Made by a program: the position numbers and the translations under genes
Notes under the pieces: model-generated
Told to the model about the DNA's origin: nothing
The model's input: only the letters and a program-made list of their open reading frames with translations
The model's database searches: none
Shown here: in pieces, positions 15,284 to 24,299 of the stretch
How the letters are laid out: every line of letters starts with the position of its first letter
Position numbering within the stretch: the stretch's first letter is position 1
Assembly (NCBI GenBank): GCA_965247585.1
Contig: CBDFHC010000004.1
Span: forward strand, 124,001-188,000
Direction of reading: 5' to 3'
From: CBDFHC01 sp965247585
GTDB taxonomy: Bacteria > Chloroflexota > Dehalococcoidia > Lucifugimonadales > GCA-2712585
DNA length: 64,000 nt

Positions 15284-15580
15284 GGGACGAAGCATGGAGC
15301 AGCTCCGGTGGCCGACTGGTCCCCGTGGCGGTCTCTTCCAACCGCGCTTGATGTGTTGAGACGTGTAGGTGAGGCGAGGGGCTTGCCTTTGTAGGCAGGT
15401 AATATTTGACGCAGGTGCGCAGGGAGCGGCAGGTGGAGGGGCGGCGGTTGCCGGGCCAAAGCCCAGCAACGCGGGGTGGGGGATGTGGGGAAGGGAGGAG
15501 GAGGGGGAGGGGTGGCGCCGCCTCAGAGCTATTGAACAAATTGAGCTGGAACTGCGGAAACCGGGCGCGAAGGTTGGATA
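15284..15580. other. Intergenic stretch without recognised feature
   Basis: G-rich non-coding sequence. A short piece near 15533-15560 (GAACAAATTGAGCTGGAACT) is shared with 17291 and 38388 as the left part of type B repeats; otherwise I see nothing. Confidence 0.5.
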
Positions 15581-15582
15581 TG

Positions 15583-15887
15583 CTCTCCCCTCCCTACCAA
15601 ATTCCTCGATCTACACGCACAGACTCGGAATCTATCCTGCTGGCGGCCAGCACCAGGGAGGATGAAAAAAGAGTGGCGGCTATCATCTATGGTGACCGGT
15701 ATAGCTACTCCAAAGGATTGCAAATCACAGGCTGGTGGTTCCCACCGTCCCGCCCCGGAAGGTTTAAGAAACGAATTTCTGAGGGACACCCTCAGACTCC
15801 CGCCTACCAGGGGCCATCCACCTCTGGACTCCCCCTTGGTAGGTGCAGGTAGAGTAGGGACGATGCTATATCCATAGGGATGACATG
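15583..15887 (+). repeat. Composite B-A repeat, about 300 bp
   Basis: It begins with a B-type segment (CTCGATCTACACGCACAGAC), passes through GCCAGCACCAGGGAGGATGA and GGTTCCCACC modules, and ends with hairpin 1 (CTGAGGG-ACA-CCCTCAG, 15779-15795), a broken hairpin 2 and a CTTGGTAGG...ATGACATG tail. It is closely similar to 24300-24602 over its whole length. Confidence 0.85.
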
Positions 15888-16068
15888 TAATATGCGGCCG
15901 CTTGACCTGCGAGATTGGTGGGATGAAGGTGAGGAAATAGTCAAAAATTTACAAGCTCCCGGGGATGCTCAGCTATGAGAAGCCTGGGCGGCGATTATGA
16001 CGAACCGTGAGCGCTGATATACTGCTGCCCCGGTCCGATGTGCAACGGGACTCCACGAAGGAGGAGCC

Positions 16069-17241
16069 ATGGCGGTAACCGCCGAGGCCGTGATTATAGG
16101 CGGCGGCGTGATGGGCGCCAGCATCCTGTACAACCTGGCGGCGCGGGGGTTGAAGGCGCCGGTACTGTTGGAACGGGAGACGCTGGGCGCCGGATCCACG
16201 GGCCGATCTTCCGGCGCCATCCGGATGCATTACTCCACCACGGTGAACGCGGCGCTGGCGTTCAATAGCCTGGAGATATTTCGCAACTTCGATGAGATGG
16301 TGGGCGGGGGCGACGCGGGGTTCGTGCAGACCGGCTACATGGTGTTCGTACCGAGTGAGGCGGTTGAAGGGTTCCGGATGAATATCCGGCTGCAACAGGA
16401 GGTGGGGATAGACACGCGGATAGTGTCGATGGAGGAGGCGAAAGAGCTGGCGCCGGCGTTCCACTACGGAGAGGGAGAGGAGTTCGCCTGGGAAGCGCAG
16501 TCGGGGCACGGCGACCCGTCGGGAACGGCGATGGCATACGCCGCCCGGGCGCGGGAGTTGGGGGCGCGGGTGGTGTTGGGGTCGCCGGCGGAGGGGGTTG
16601 AAGTGCGAAACGGACGGGTCTCGACGGTGACCACCGCAGAGGAGCGGTACGAGACGGATACGGCGGTGGTGGCCACGGGGCCGTGGTCTTCGAGGTTCAT
16701 GGAGAGGCTGGGAATTGAGCTGCCGCTGTTGGCGACGCGACACGAGGTGTTCCTGCTTCGCCGCCGCATGGACCTGCTTCCGTTCCATCCTGGCGGCGGT
16801 GACATGACCAACCTGACGTATTTTCGACCGGAAGGAACAGACCTGACGCTGGTGGGCAACGGCAACCATGAAGAGGAAGCCGACCCGAACGACTATAACC
16901 CCCGGGTGAGCATGGATTATGTCCAGGATGTCTGGTCTCGGTTGGCTAACCGGCTGCCGGGTATTGCGGAGGCGGAGCTTTTCACCGGCTATGCGGGGCT
17001 CTACACTACGACCCCGGACCTGCACCCGGTGATAGACAGGGTGGACGGGATCGACGGGCTGTACATCTGCACAGGCTTCAGCGGACACGGCTTCAAGCTG
17101 GCGCCGGCGGTGGGAATTGTGATGGCGGAGTTGATGCTGGAGGGGAAGGCCACGACGGTGGACATTGGCAGGCTGCGCATGGGCCGATTTAAGGAGGGTG
17201 ACCTGAACGCGACGCGGTACAGCTTCAAGGTGATAGCGTAG
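16069..17241 (+). CDS. FAD-dependent oxidoreductase, DAO family (sarcosine/glycine oxidase-like)
   Basis: The 390-residue protein starts at ATG 16069 after GGAGGAG. Its Rossmann motif VIIGGGVMGASILYNLA is followed by LERETLGAGSTGRSSGAIR, the FAD-proximal stretch of sarcosine and glycine oxidases. GPWSSRFMERLGIELPL near residue 205 and the C-terminal GYAGLYTTTPDLHPVIDR and GFSGHGFKLAPAVG close the FAD site. It oxidises a secondary or primary amine of an amino acid, producing an imine and hydrogen peroxide or passing electrons on. A paralogue lies at 20027, but the two are too different to be a recent duplication. Confidence 0.9.
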   Translation: MAVTAEAVIIGGGVMGASILYNLAARGLKAPVLLERETLGAGSTGRSSGAIRMHYSTTVNAALAFNSLEIFRNFDEMVGGGDAGFVQTGYMVFVPSEAVEGFRMNIRLQQEVGIDTRIVSMEEAKELAPAFHYGEGEEFAWEAQSGHGDPSGTAMAYAARARELGARVVLGSPAEGVEVRNGRVSTVTTAEERYETDTAVVATGPWSSRFMERLGIELPLLATRHEVFLLRRRMDLLPFHPGGGDMTNLTYFRPEGTDLTLVGNGNHEEEADPNDYNPRVSMDYVQDVWSRLANRLPGIAEAELFTGYAGLYTTTPDLHPVIDRVDGIDGLYICTGFSGHGFKLAPAVGIVMAELMLEGKATTVDIGRLRMGRFKEGDLNATRYSFKVIA

Positions 17242-17288
17242 GAGCGTCCCGGTTGAGTTAGTATGTCTGACGAGCGCCCACAGAGGTC

Positions 17289-17580
17289 TTGAACAGATTG
17301 AGCTGGAGCAGCGATAGTGGGCGCCAGGGTTGGATGTGCTCTCTCACCACATCCAGATTCTTCGAAATTCACGGGCGGACTCAGAATGACATGGTTGGGG
17401 GCGAAATGCGGTATGGGCTCGTCCTTCGAGAGCCTCAGGATGAGCGGGTTGGAGGCGTAGGAGGCTTATTTTCATAGGAATGACATGACTTGTACGGACG
17501 CCCAACGTGCGACAAGTAACGCTAATGAGTCTGGAGAAGTCAAAGACGCACAGCCTCTCAGACTACCAGTGGATGGGAGC
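17289..17580 (+). repeat. Type B dispersed repeat, long copy
   Basis: It contains CATCCAGATTCTTCGAAATT, the GGCGGACTCAGAATGACATG segment, TCGTCCTTCGAGAGCCTCAG and a right extension (ACATGACTTGTACGGACGCC, then GACAAGTAACGCT) shared with 27640-27770 and 38440-38580. It fills the gap before the next gene. Confidence 0.8.
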
Positions 17581-17636
17581 TCTTCTGCACCCCACTTTTG
17601 TTATCAGCACACTAACAGGCGGTCAAGGAGGTAACC

Positions 17637-18833
17637 ATGAGGACGGCGATTACCAATTGCAACTTGATTGACGGCGTCTCCGATGAGGCGATAGCCGACG
17701 TGACGGTGGTGCTGGAGGGCCAGCGCATCGTGGGGGTTGAAGCGGGGTCCGGAGGCGGGACTTCGGCGGACCGGGTGATTGACTGCGGCGGCGGTTGGCT
17801 GCTGCCGGGGCTTTGGGACGTACACGCGCACATGGGGTTCCCCGGCCCGGTACCGGAGGAGATAAGGGATAGGGTGGTGTATTACGGACACAACGCGATG
17901 AAGGCGCTGCGAAGCTATGGTGTCACGGGGCTGCGGACGGTGGGGACGGACAACTGGATAGACGTGGCGTGGAGGGACGCGTTCGCCAAGGGGCAGTTCG
18001 TAGGGCCGAGGATCTTCGCCGGTGGCCATTTTCTCACCACCACCGGGGGCCACGGGCTGCGGTGGCCGTTCTCCAAGGAATGCGACGGCGCGGTGGGGTT
18101 CGCTCGGGCGATCCGGGAGGAGATAAAGCACGGCGTTGACCAGGTGAAGCTGAACCTTTCGGGCGGGGTGATGGGACCGGACTGGGACCGGCACTGGCAC
18201 AGCTTCCTGTTACCGGAGGAGCTGGACGCGGCGTTCCGGCTGTGCCGGCAACGGGAGGTGAAGGTGGTGAGCCACGCGGCGAACGCGCAGTCGGTGAAGG
18301 ACGCGCTGCGGCTGGGGACGTGGACGCTGGAGCACGGCTATATTATGGACGACGAGTGCATTCAGATGCTGCTGGAGAAGGACACGATTTACGTGCCGAC
18401 GCTGGGAATAACGCACCTTTCGCCGAGCCAGGCGACGAACGACTGGGAGGGGCGATACGTGGAGTTTCGGAACATAGCACCGGAGTTCTTGTCGAGGGCG
18501 GACGCGGCGTCTCCGGAGCACAAGCATTGGTTTCAGACGGCGCTGAAGGCGGGGGTCCGGATGGCAGTGGGGTCCGACCTGGGGCCGTTGGGGGAGGGCA
18601 CTCTGCTGGAGATGGGGCTGTGGGTAAGGGACGGGGCGACGCCGATGCAGGCGATAAAGGCGGCCACGAAGGGCGCGGCGGAGGCGTGCTGCCAGGGAGC
18701 AGTGCTGGGGACGGTGGAGGAGGGGAAGATAGCTGACCTGATTGTGGTGGGAGAGAACCCGCTGGAGGATATTAACAATCTGAGGGAGCTTCGGATGGTG
18801 TTCAAGGAGGGTAAGCTGGTGGAGGAGAAGTGA
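17637..18833 (+). CDS. Amidohydrolase family protein (imidazolonepropionase-like)
   Basis: The 398-residue protein is preceded by a textbook AAGGAGG eight bases before ATG 17637. Metal-site motifs are in order: LWDVHAHMG (HxH), DQVKLNLSGG with the lysine expected to be carbamylated, VVSHAANAQ, TLEHGY, and VGSDLGPLGEG with the final Asp. An N-terminal beta domain and C-terminal GKIADLIVVGENPL complete the urease-like barrel. It cleaves cyclic amides, esters or peptide-like C-N bonds. It is followed after 79 bp by an LLM gene; an amidohydrolase is also directly coupled to an LLM at 31772-34111, so the pairing recurs. Confidence 0.9.
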   Translation: MRTAITNCNLIDGVSDEAIADVTVVLEGQRIVGVEAGSGGGTSADRVIDCGGGWLLPGLWDVHAHMGFPGPVPEEIRDRVVYYGHNAMKALRSYGVTGLRTVGTDNWIDVAWRDAFAKGQFVGPRIFAGGHFLTTTGGHGLRWPFSKECDGAVGFARAIREEIKHGVDQVKLNLSGGVMGPDWDRHWHSFLLPEELDAAFRLCRQREVKVVSHAANAQSVKDALRLGTWTLEHGYIMDDECIQMLLEKDTIYVPTLGITHLSPSQATNDWEGRYVEFRNIAPEFLSRADAASPEHKHWFQTALKAGVRMAVGSDLGPLGEGTLLEMGLWVRDGATPMQAIKAATKGAAEACCQGAVLGTVEEGKIADLIVVGENPLEDINNLRELRMVFKEGKLVEEK

Positions 18834-18841
18834 GTATTAGT

Positions 18842-18897
18842 CTGAGGGACACCCTCAGACTCCCGCCAAAGGAGGCTTCGCCCCCTCTGGACTCCCC
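18842..18897 (+). repeat. Dispersed double-hairpin repeat, right end
   Basis: Hairpin 1 at 18842-18858 begins nine bases after the amidohydrolase stop. Hairpin 2 has a third stem type, CCAAAGGAGG/CCCCCTCTGG with two mismatches around a TTC loop. It forms most of the gap to the next start. Confidence 0.85.
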
Positions 18898-18912
18898 TAT
18901 ATTGGAGAGCGA

Positions 18913-19983
18913 ATGAAGTTTGGGTTGATGTATGAGTTGCAGATTCCGGAGCCTCACTACCCGGGAATAGAGTCAGACTTGTACAAGCAGGTGCTGGCTC
19001 AGGCGGAGTTGGCGGACGAGGTAGGGTTCGATTACTTCTGGACGGTGGAGCACCACTTTCTGTACGAGTTTTCGCACTGCTCGGCGCCGGAGGTGCTGTA
19101 TGGAGCGGTGTCGCAGCGGACGAAGCGGATTCGGATTGGTCACGCGGTGGCGCTGCTGCCGGGGCAGTACAACCATCCCATCCGGGTGGCGGAGCGGGCG
19201 GCGGTGTTGGACATATTAAGCGACGGACGAATGGACCTGGGTACGGGGCGGTCGTCGACGCTTATAGAGATGGATGCTTTCGAGGTGGACCCGGAGGAGA
19301 CGAGGCCGCAGTGGGAAGAGGCGATCCGGATGATCCCGCGGATGTGGACGGAGGACCCGTTCTCGCACCAGGGGACGTACTACAACGTGCCGCCGCGGTC
19401 GGTGATTCCGAAGCCGGTGCAGAAGCCGCATCCACCGTTGTGGGTGGCGTGCAGCCAGCCTTCTAGCTTCAAGCAGGCGGGGGAGATAGGGCTGGGGGTG
19501 CTGTGTTTCGGGTTGGGGGGATACGAGGTGCTGAGGGAGCGGGTGGCGGCGTACCGGGAGGGACTAAAGAACGCGACGCCGGTGGGCGCCTTCGTGAACG
19601 ACCAGATCGCGGCGCTGTGCGTGACGCATTGCGCGGAGAGCGACGAGGAGGCGCAACGGACCGCGGGGCCGCAGGGCGCGTGGTTCGCGACGACGGCGGC
19701 GGAGGGAGTGTACAAGCCGTGGGACGGGAAGCACGTGCCGGAGTCGTACCGGTTCGCGGTGCAGGCGACGCAGGAGAGGGTGCAGGCGACGGTGGAGGAC
19801 CACCTGAGGAGCGGGGCGTTCGCCATGGGGACGCCGGATACGGTGATCAAGGTGCTGAAGCGGTACCAGGAGGTGGGGGTGGACCAGGTGTTGTGTTTCA
19901 TGCAGATGGGGAACCTGCCGCACCAGCGAATCATGGACTCGATAAGGCTGTTTGGGCGTTATGTAATTCCGTATTTCAAGTAG
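18913..19983 (+). CDS. LLM class flavin-dependent oxidoreductase
   Basis: The 356-residue luciferase-like protein starts at ATG 18913 after GGAGAG. It shows ADEVGFDYFWTVEHHF near residue 36 (the W-x-x-E-H-H of the bacterial-luciferase branch), RIRIGHAVALLP, LSDGRMDLGTGRSS near 105, and PVQKPHPPLWVACSQPSS near 175. The EHHF motif, longer length and the C-terminal GAFAMGTPDTVIKVLKRYQE segment fit FMN-dependent monooxygenases. It would insert oxygen into an organic substrate using reduced flavin. The sequence is distinct from the short F420-like paralogues at 5667 and 23150. Confidence 0.88.
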   Translation: MKFGLMYELQIPEPHYPGIESDLYKQVLAQAELADEVGFDYFWTVEHHFLYEFSHCSAPEVLYGAVSQRTKRIRIGHAVALLPGQYNHPIRVAERAAVLDILSDGRMDLGTGRSSTLIEMDAFEVDPEETRPQWEEAIRMIPRMWTEDPFSHQGTYYNVPPRSVIPKPVQKPHPPLWVACSQPSSFKQAGEIGLGVLCFGLGGYEVLRERVAAYREGLKNATPVGAFVNDQIAALCVTHCAESDEEAQRTAGPQGAWFATTAAEGVYKPWDGKHVPESYRFAVQATQERVQATVEDHLRSGAFAMGTPDTVIKVLKRYQEVGVDQVLCFMQMGNLPHQRIMDSIRLFGRYVIPYFK

Positions 19984-20026
19984 GGGTAGAACAGGGATGA
20001 AACGCTGGAAGGAAAAGGTGTAGGGC

Positions 20027-21220
20027 ATGGCAAAGAGTCTGGACGTGGCGGTGGTGGGGGCCGGGGTAGTGGGGTGCGCGGTGGCGTATTACCTCTCGAA
20101 GGCGGGGGCCAAGGTGACGCTGTTCGAGAAGGAGGCGATAGGGAGCGGGGCGTCGGCGCACGCCACGGGGTCGATCAGCCTGCTAGGGATGGAGTTCAGC
20201 GAAGGGCCGTCGTTCGAGCTGGCGCTGGCGGGATACCGTGAGTTCGCGGGTCTGGTGCCGTCGCTGGAGGAGGAGACAGGGATAGACCTGCTGTGCCAGC
20301 GCAAACCGTCGCTTCGGCTGGCGTTGGACGAGGAGGAGGAGGCGCTGATCAAGGAGCTGATGCCGTGGCAGCAACGGCACGTAGCCATGCACTGGATAGA
20401 CGGCGACGAGGTGCGGCGGATAGAGCCCCGGTTTTCGAAGAGTATCCGTGGGGCGGTGTACGAGGACGAGTCGACGCAGTTGGACAGTTACCGGCTGACG
20501 CTGGCGCTGGGGCAGGGGGCGGAGCGTTTCGGCGCGGAGATGCGGCTGAGGGAGGTGCGGGGGCTGGCGACGCAGGGCGGCCGTGTGACGGGGGTGCTGA
20601 CGCCGGATGGGAAGCATGAGTGCGATTGGGTGGTGGTGGCGGCGGGGATGTGGAGCGATACGTTCGGCGAGTGGCTTGATTTCCCGGTGCCGGTGCGGCC
20701 GCTGAAGGGGGAGCGGTTGCTGCTGCGGTACGGGGGCGAGCCGCTGCCGGTGCTGATCAGTTCACCTAAACGGGGGCACATGATAAGCCGCCTTGACGGG
20801 ATGTTGAGCGTAGGCAGCACCGGGGGCCGGGACTACGACAGGCATCAGTTGTTCCTGGGAGAGGAGTTCGACCGGCAGCCGACGGAGAGTGCCCGGGCGG
20901 AGCTGATGCAACGGGCGATAGATGTGCTGCCGGACCTGGAGAACGCGGAGCTGGTGCAGCAACTGGCTGGGTCAAGGCCGCTGAGTCCGGACCGGATGCC
21001 GATCATTGGCCCAGTGCCGGGTTGGGAGGGGGTGTTGCTGGCCACGGGGCACACGACGAAGGGGATTCACCTGGGACCGGTGACGGGTCGCATTATTACC
21101 GACTATATCAACAAGGGGGAGACAGAAGTGCCTGTGGATATGGAGAGGTTCCTGCCGGAGCGATTTGCATCGGTGGGGGAGGCGGACTTTCTGGAGAGCG
21201 GGCGGAAGGTGGATGAATAG
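20027..21220 (+). CDS. FAD-dependent oxidoreductase, DAO family
   Basis: The 397-residue protein opens with VAVVGAGVVGCAVAYYLS (dinucleotide fold) and LFEKEAIGSGASAHATGS. Mid-region WVVVAAGMWSDTFGEWL and the C-terminal GSRPLSPDRMPIIGPVPG and TGHTTKGIHLGPVTG are typical of glycine oxidase and D-amino-acid dehydrogenase (DadA/ThiO) types. ATG 20027 follows AAGGTG. It probably oxidises an amino acid or N-methyl amino acid, delivering electrons to oxygen or a quinone; no membrane segment is seen. It lies 43 bp after an LLM gene and may be co-transcribed with it. Confidence 0.9.
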   Translation: MAKSLDVAVVGAGVVGCAVAYYLSKAGAKVTLFEKEAIGSGASAHATGSISLLGMEFSEGPSFELALAGYREFAGLVPSLEEETGIDLLCQRKPSLRLALDEEEEALIKELMPWQQRHVAMHWIDGDEVRRIEPRFSKSIRGAVYEDESTQLDSYRLTLALGQGAERFGAEMRLREVRGLATQGGRVTGVLTPDGKHECDWVVVAAGMWSDTFGEWLDFPVPVRPLKGERLLLRYGGEPLPVLISSPKRGHMISRLDGMLSVGSTGGRDYDRHQLFLGEEFDRQPTESARAELMQRAIDVLPDLENAELVQQLAGSRPLSPDRMPIIGPVPGWEGVLLATGHTTKGIHLGPVTGRIITDYINKGETEVPVDMERFLPERFASVGEADFLESGRKVDE

Positions 21221-21247
21221 GGTAATGGAACCCTCATCCACCTTGGT

Positions 21248-21278
21248 CCGCCTTCTCCCTTGGCCAGGGAGAAGGCGG
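21248..21278. terminator. Strong inverted repeat, terminator-like
   Basis: CCGCCTTCTCCCT (21248-21260), loop TGGCC, AGGGAGAAGGCGG: a perfect 13-bp stem 27 bases after the DAO gene stop. The following AGAAGATTTGTTT is only weakly T-rich, so it may be a mobile palindrome rather than an intrinsic terminator. Confidence 0.5.
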
Positions 21279-21291
21279 AGAAGATTTGTTT

Positions 21292-21347
21292 CTGAGGGAC
21301 ACCTTCAGACTCCCGGCAGAAGGGATATTCCCCTCTGCACTCCCCGT
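21292..21347 (+). repeat. Dispersed double-hairpin repeat, right end
   Basis: Hairpin 1 is CTGAGGG-ACA-CCTTCAG (one G-T pair). Hairpin 2 is GCAGAAGGG/CCCCTCTGC with a mismatch. It is followed at 21382-21391 by an isolated left-end motif TTTCGAGGCA. Confidence 0.8.
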
Positions 21348-21412
21348 TTTGGGGTCATGCATGTGGGAGAGAGGTTTCTACTTTCGAGGCACTCCGAAGG
21401 AAGGACATGGAC

Positions 21413-22201
21413 ATGGCGCGAGGAGTAAGAGCTAATAAGACGAAAGCCAAGGCGCAGTCGGGGCAAATGGCTCTGGGGGCGTTGCTGCAGTACAACTCGC
21501 CAGAGACGGTGGAGATACTGGGGGCTATGGGGTTCGATTTCATCACGTTTGACCTGGAGCACGAGCCGTATGATGAGCTGGCGCTGGTGCAGAGCATCCG
21601 GGCGGCGGAGTCGTTCGACCTGACGCCGGTGGCGAGGGTGCCCAACGACCCGGACCTGATGCTGCGGCTGCTTGACGCCGGGGCGCAGGGGGTGCACGTG
21701 CCGCGGGTGAATACTGCGGATGACGCGCGGCTGGTAGTGGAGGCATGCAGGTTTCATCCGCAGGGGAAGCGGACGTTCTACGCGACGGGCCGGTCTGGGA
21801 ATTACGGGATCGGGCTGTCGGAGGAGGAGTTCGCGGAGGCGTCGAACCGGGAGACGCTAGTGATTCTACAGGTGGAGGAAGAGGAGGGAGTTCGGAATAT
21901 AGACGATATCTTATCGGTGCCCGGCGTTGACGCGATTCAGCTAGGGCCGAAGGACCTGTGGCAGTCCATGGGGATGCCGGAGCGGTCAGAGGTATGGAAG
22001 GTGGTCCACGACGTGCTGGCGAAGGTCCATCAGGCGGGGTTGTGGGGAAGCATGGTGGCGTGGCTGGACACTGACGTTGGGGAGCAGATGGCGGACTACG
22101 GTCGCAGGGGGGTGCGGCTGGTGACGGTTTCGCCCAGGGAGCTGCTGATTCACGGTGGTCGGTACGTGCTGGGGGAGATGGAGAAGGGGACTGGGGGTTA
22201 G
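21413..22201 (+). CDS. HpcH/HpaI aldolase family protein
   Basis: The 262-residue TIM-barrel protein has GFDFITFDLEHEPYDELAL near residue 40, VARVPNDPDLMLRLLDAGAQGVHVPRVNTADDA (the R and G-x-x-V-P of class II HpcH aldolases), a metal Glu in VILQVEEEEGV, and GVDAIQLGPKDLWQSMG with the metal Asp. I prefer ATG 21413 (AAGGAAGG eight bases before) over ATG 21407, which is too close to that site. These enzymes cleave or form C-C bonds of 4-hydroxy-2-oxo acids or citramalyl-type substrates with a divalent metal. It could act downstream of the ring-opening hydrolases nearby. Confidence 0.88.
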   Translation: MARGVRANKTKAKAQSGQMALGALLQYNSPETVEILGAMGFDFITFDLEHEPYDELALVQSIRAAESFDLTPVARVPNDPDLMLRLLDAGAQGVHVPRVNTADDARLVVEACRFHPQGKRTFYATGRSGNYGIGLSEEEFAEASNRETLVILQVEEEEGVRNIDDILSVPGVDAIQLGPKDLWQSMGMPERSEVWKVVHDVLAKVHQAGLWGSMVAWLDTDVGEQMADYGRRGVRLVTVSPRELLIHGGRYVLGEMEKGTGG

Positions 22202-22204
22202 AGT

Positions 22205-22669
22205 TCAGGCTGTGGCGTCAGGTTGTGCCGCAGGGTCTAAGCAGACCAAACGCTCCTCCTCGGCGGCCACGAGAATCTGCCGGTCAGCGCAAACAAAAAC
22301 CGGGGAGTCGGGGGCAGCGGACGGCAGAACCAGACATCCTGCCAATTGCAATGCATCGTAGGCCCGCAAAGGATGACGAGCTACCAATCCACAGGCTAAA
22401 TCGAGCACCGGATCGTTGACGCTTTGCCGTAAGAACCGAGTCCGCGAATGCGGGTCAAACGCTTGGAGGAGTTGCACGGCAGAAGAGGTATCAATGTCCA
22501 CTTGGCGTTCACGTCGACGGACCGCAGATTGGAACTCCACCTGGGCAACGGCGAGAATGGCAAAGCGGTGAGCGGCGGGGGTAGACTCTAATCTGAGAAG
22601 CCGTTCGGTTCCGGGCCCCTGGACATACAGCTTGACGAGTGCGCTGGTCTCAAGGTAGTAAATGGCCAA
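22205..22669 (-). CDS. PIN domain ribonuclease, VapC-like toxin
   Basis: The 154-residue protein has PIN-fold elements: YYLETSALVKLYV at the N-terminus (the first acidic residue is Glu instead of the usual Asp, an accepted variant of this branch), VAQVEFQSAVRRRE with the second acidic residue, LRAYDALQLAGC with the third, and FVCADRQILVAAEEERL with the fourth. VapC toxins cleave tRNA or rRNA. It starts three bases after the stop of the 103-residue ORF, so the two form an operon with the antitoxin candidate first. The pair is more AT-rich than the flanking catabolic genes, consistent with acquisition as a module. Confidence 0.85.
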   Translation of the reverse strand: MAIYYLETSALVKLYVQGPGTERLLRLESTPAAHRFAILAVAQVEFQSAVRRRERQVDIDTSSAVQLLQAFDPHSRTRFLRQSVNDPVLDLACGLVARHPLRAYDALQLAGCLVLPSAAPDSPVFVCADRQILVAAEEERLVCLDPAAQPDATA

Positions 22670-22672
22670 AGC

Positions 22673-22984
22673 TCAGCGTCTGTCTTGGAGTACAGTCTCA
22701 GACAAGTATTCTCCCCGTATTTTAATAGGTCCAAAATTAGAAGGCGGCGTGTCGCCTTTATCTTGAACGGAGACAAGGGCGGCATGTTGCGGGTTGAGCC
22801 TAATGCGAATTTCACCCAAGGCGAGTTGCCAACTGTCCTGTGATGCGTCTCTACGTTTTTTACGCGAACCCTCGAAAATCTCTACATTTACGGAATAGTC
22901 GGCGGTTCGGGGCAGCACTTTGTGCAAAACGACGCCTAGTTCCTTTTCCAGGGCAACTTCCAAATCGCGTATAGTCACCATCAT
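22673..22984 (-). CDS. Putative antitoxin partner of the PIN protein (no known family)
   Basis: The 103-residue protein begins MMVTIRDLEVALEKELGVVL and has a mixed alpha/beta middle (YSVNVEIFEGSRKKRRD, LALGEIRIRLNPQHAALVSV) and the conserved-looking tail FGPIKIRGEYLSETVL. I see no ribbon-helix-helix, AbrB or Phd motif, so it is not a standard VapB. It ends three bases before the PIN gene and should be co-transcribed. Basic KKRR residues at 42-45 could contact nucleic acid. The role as antitoxin is inferred from gene order only. Start could be 22984 or 22981. Confidence 0.55.
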   Translation of the reverse strand: MMVTIRDLEVALEKELGVVLHKVLPRTADYSVNVEIFEGSRKKRRDASQDSWQLALGEIRIRLNPQHAALVSVQDKGDTPPSNFGPIKIRGEYLSETVLQDRR

Positions 22985-23149
22985 TGAGACCCTATCTAAA
23001 ATAATCGTGTTGGTTTCTAATAGTATCGCGTAAAAGGCCTGTCATCTTGCTCGAGCCTTTCAAACATCCAGGGCAGGCCGTATAGGCGTTTGGAGAAGAA
23101 GCAAACTCTCCAGCTTTTATTCTCTTAACACCATAGGAGATTAATCGAT

Positions 23150-24076
23150 ATGCGGTTTGGATTTGCATTGCCCGGAGTTACCGACGGCAAATCGCTGTGC
23201 CGGTTCGCGCGGCGGGCGGACGAGCTGGGGGTGGAGTCGATCTGGGGGCCAGACCACATTGTGCTGCCCAGCGCGGGGACGAACCAGTACCCGTACTCCG
23301 AAAGCGGCCAGTTCACCCGGGCGATGGACGCGCCGTTCCTGGACGTGTTCACGCTGTTGGGCTACGTGGCGTCGCACACGGAGCGCGTGCGCATCGGCAC
23401 GACGGTGGTGATATTGCCGTACCGGAACCCTATCTTGCAAGCGAAGATGTTCGCGTCGCTGGACGTGCTGACGAAGGGCAGGGTGATCTGCGGGGTTGGC
23501 GTTGGATGGCTGGAGAAGGAGTTCGAGGTAATGGGAGCGTCGTACGCGGACCGGGGCGCGGTGAGCGACGAGTGGCTGGAGATTTTCAGGACGCTGTGGA
23601 CGGAGGAGAACCCCGTGTTCAGGGGGCAATTTTACAGCTTCGACGGGATACTGTTCAATCCGAAACCGGTGCAGAAGCCGCACATTCCGGTGTGGGTGGG
23701 AGGACACAGCCGCCGAGCGGTGCGGAGGGCGGTGTCACTTGGGGACGGGTGGCACCCCACGCGGATGACGCCGGAGTACGTGGCCGGAATGCTACCGTAT
23801 TTGAGGGAGCGGGCGAAGGAGGCGGGGAGGGACCCGGCGGAGATCACGGTGTCGCTAAAGCGGAGCTTGCACTTCACGGACCAGGGTATGGCGGAAGGGC
23901 CGACGACGAGGTCCGGCGCGGCGGTGGTGGCTACGACGAGGGAGGTGGTTGACGACGTGCGGCGATGTGGGGAGCTTGGGATAGACGAGCTTACTTTCGA
24001 TTTTCGGACGGCGGACGCGGGGGAGTGCGAGCGCATTATGGAGCACTTCATGGCGGAGGTGGCACCGGCGGTCTAG
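23150..24076 (+). CDS. LLM class F420-dependent oxidoreductase
   Basis: The 308-residue protein starts at ATG 23150 after AGGAGA. It starts FGFALPGVTDGKSLCRFA, then SIWGPDHIVLPS (the D-H of F420 LLMs), RVRIGTTVVILPYRNP near residue 83, LTKGRVICGVGVGWLEKEFE near 110, and PKPVQKPHIPVWVGGHSRRAVRRAV near 170: all standard for the F420-dependent glucose-6-phosphate dehydrogenase/alkanesulfonate-like TIGR03619 type. The size is typical. It is preceded by the divergent PIN module, so it has its own promoter region in 22985-23149. The substrate is unknown. Confidence 0.9.
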   Translation: MRFGFALPGVTDGKSLCRFARRADELGVESIWGPDHIVLPSAGTNQYPYSESGQFTRAMDAPFLDVFTLLGYVASHTERVRIGTTVVILPYRNPILQAKMFASLDVLTKGRVICGVGVGWLEKEFEVMGASYADRGAVSDEWLEIFRTLWTEENPVFRGQFYSFDGILFNPKPVQKPHIPVWVGGHSRRAVRRAVSLGDGWHPTRMTPEYVAGMLPYLRERAKEAGRDPAEITVSLKRSLHFTDQGMAEGPTTRSGAAVVATTREVVDDVRRCGELGIDELTFDFRTADAGECERIMEHFMAEVAPAV

Positions 24077-24299
24077 TGGGCGCGGAAGGTCAGGTGGAGG
24101 GATGGATGTGCGGCGGTGGAAGGCTGCCGGTTGCGGTGCGGCATAGAGGCAAAGGTCCGGGACTACGGTATTATCGCGCTAGGGGACCGAGAGCTGGTGG
24201 AACGAGATTGGTGAATCGCCGATACCGTTTGCTAGGGGCAAAACCGGAGATAAGTATCCAAGTTTGGTGATAAGGAGGGCACACGAGGGCGGGACATGC
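24077..24299. other. Intergenic mosaic of partial repeat modules
   Basis: No gene. Near 24236-24275 the string AAAACCGGAGATAAGTATCC and GGTGATAAGGAG recur at 24688-24722, a local partial duplication. Confidence 0.5.
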
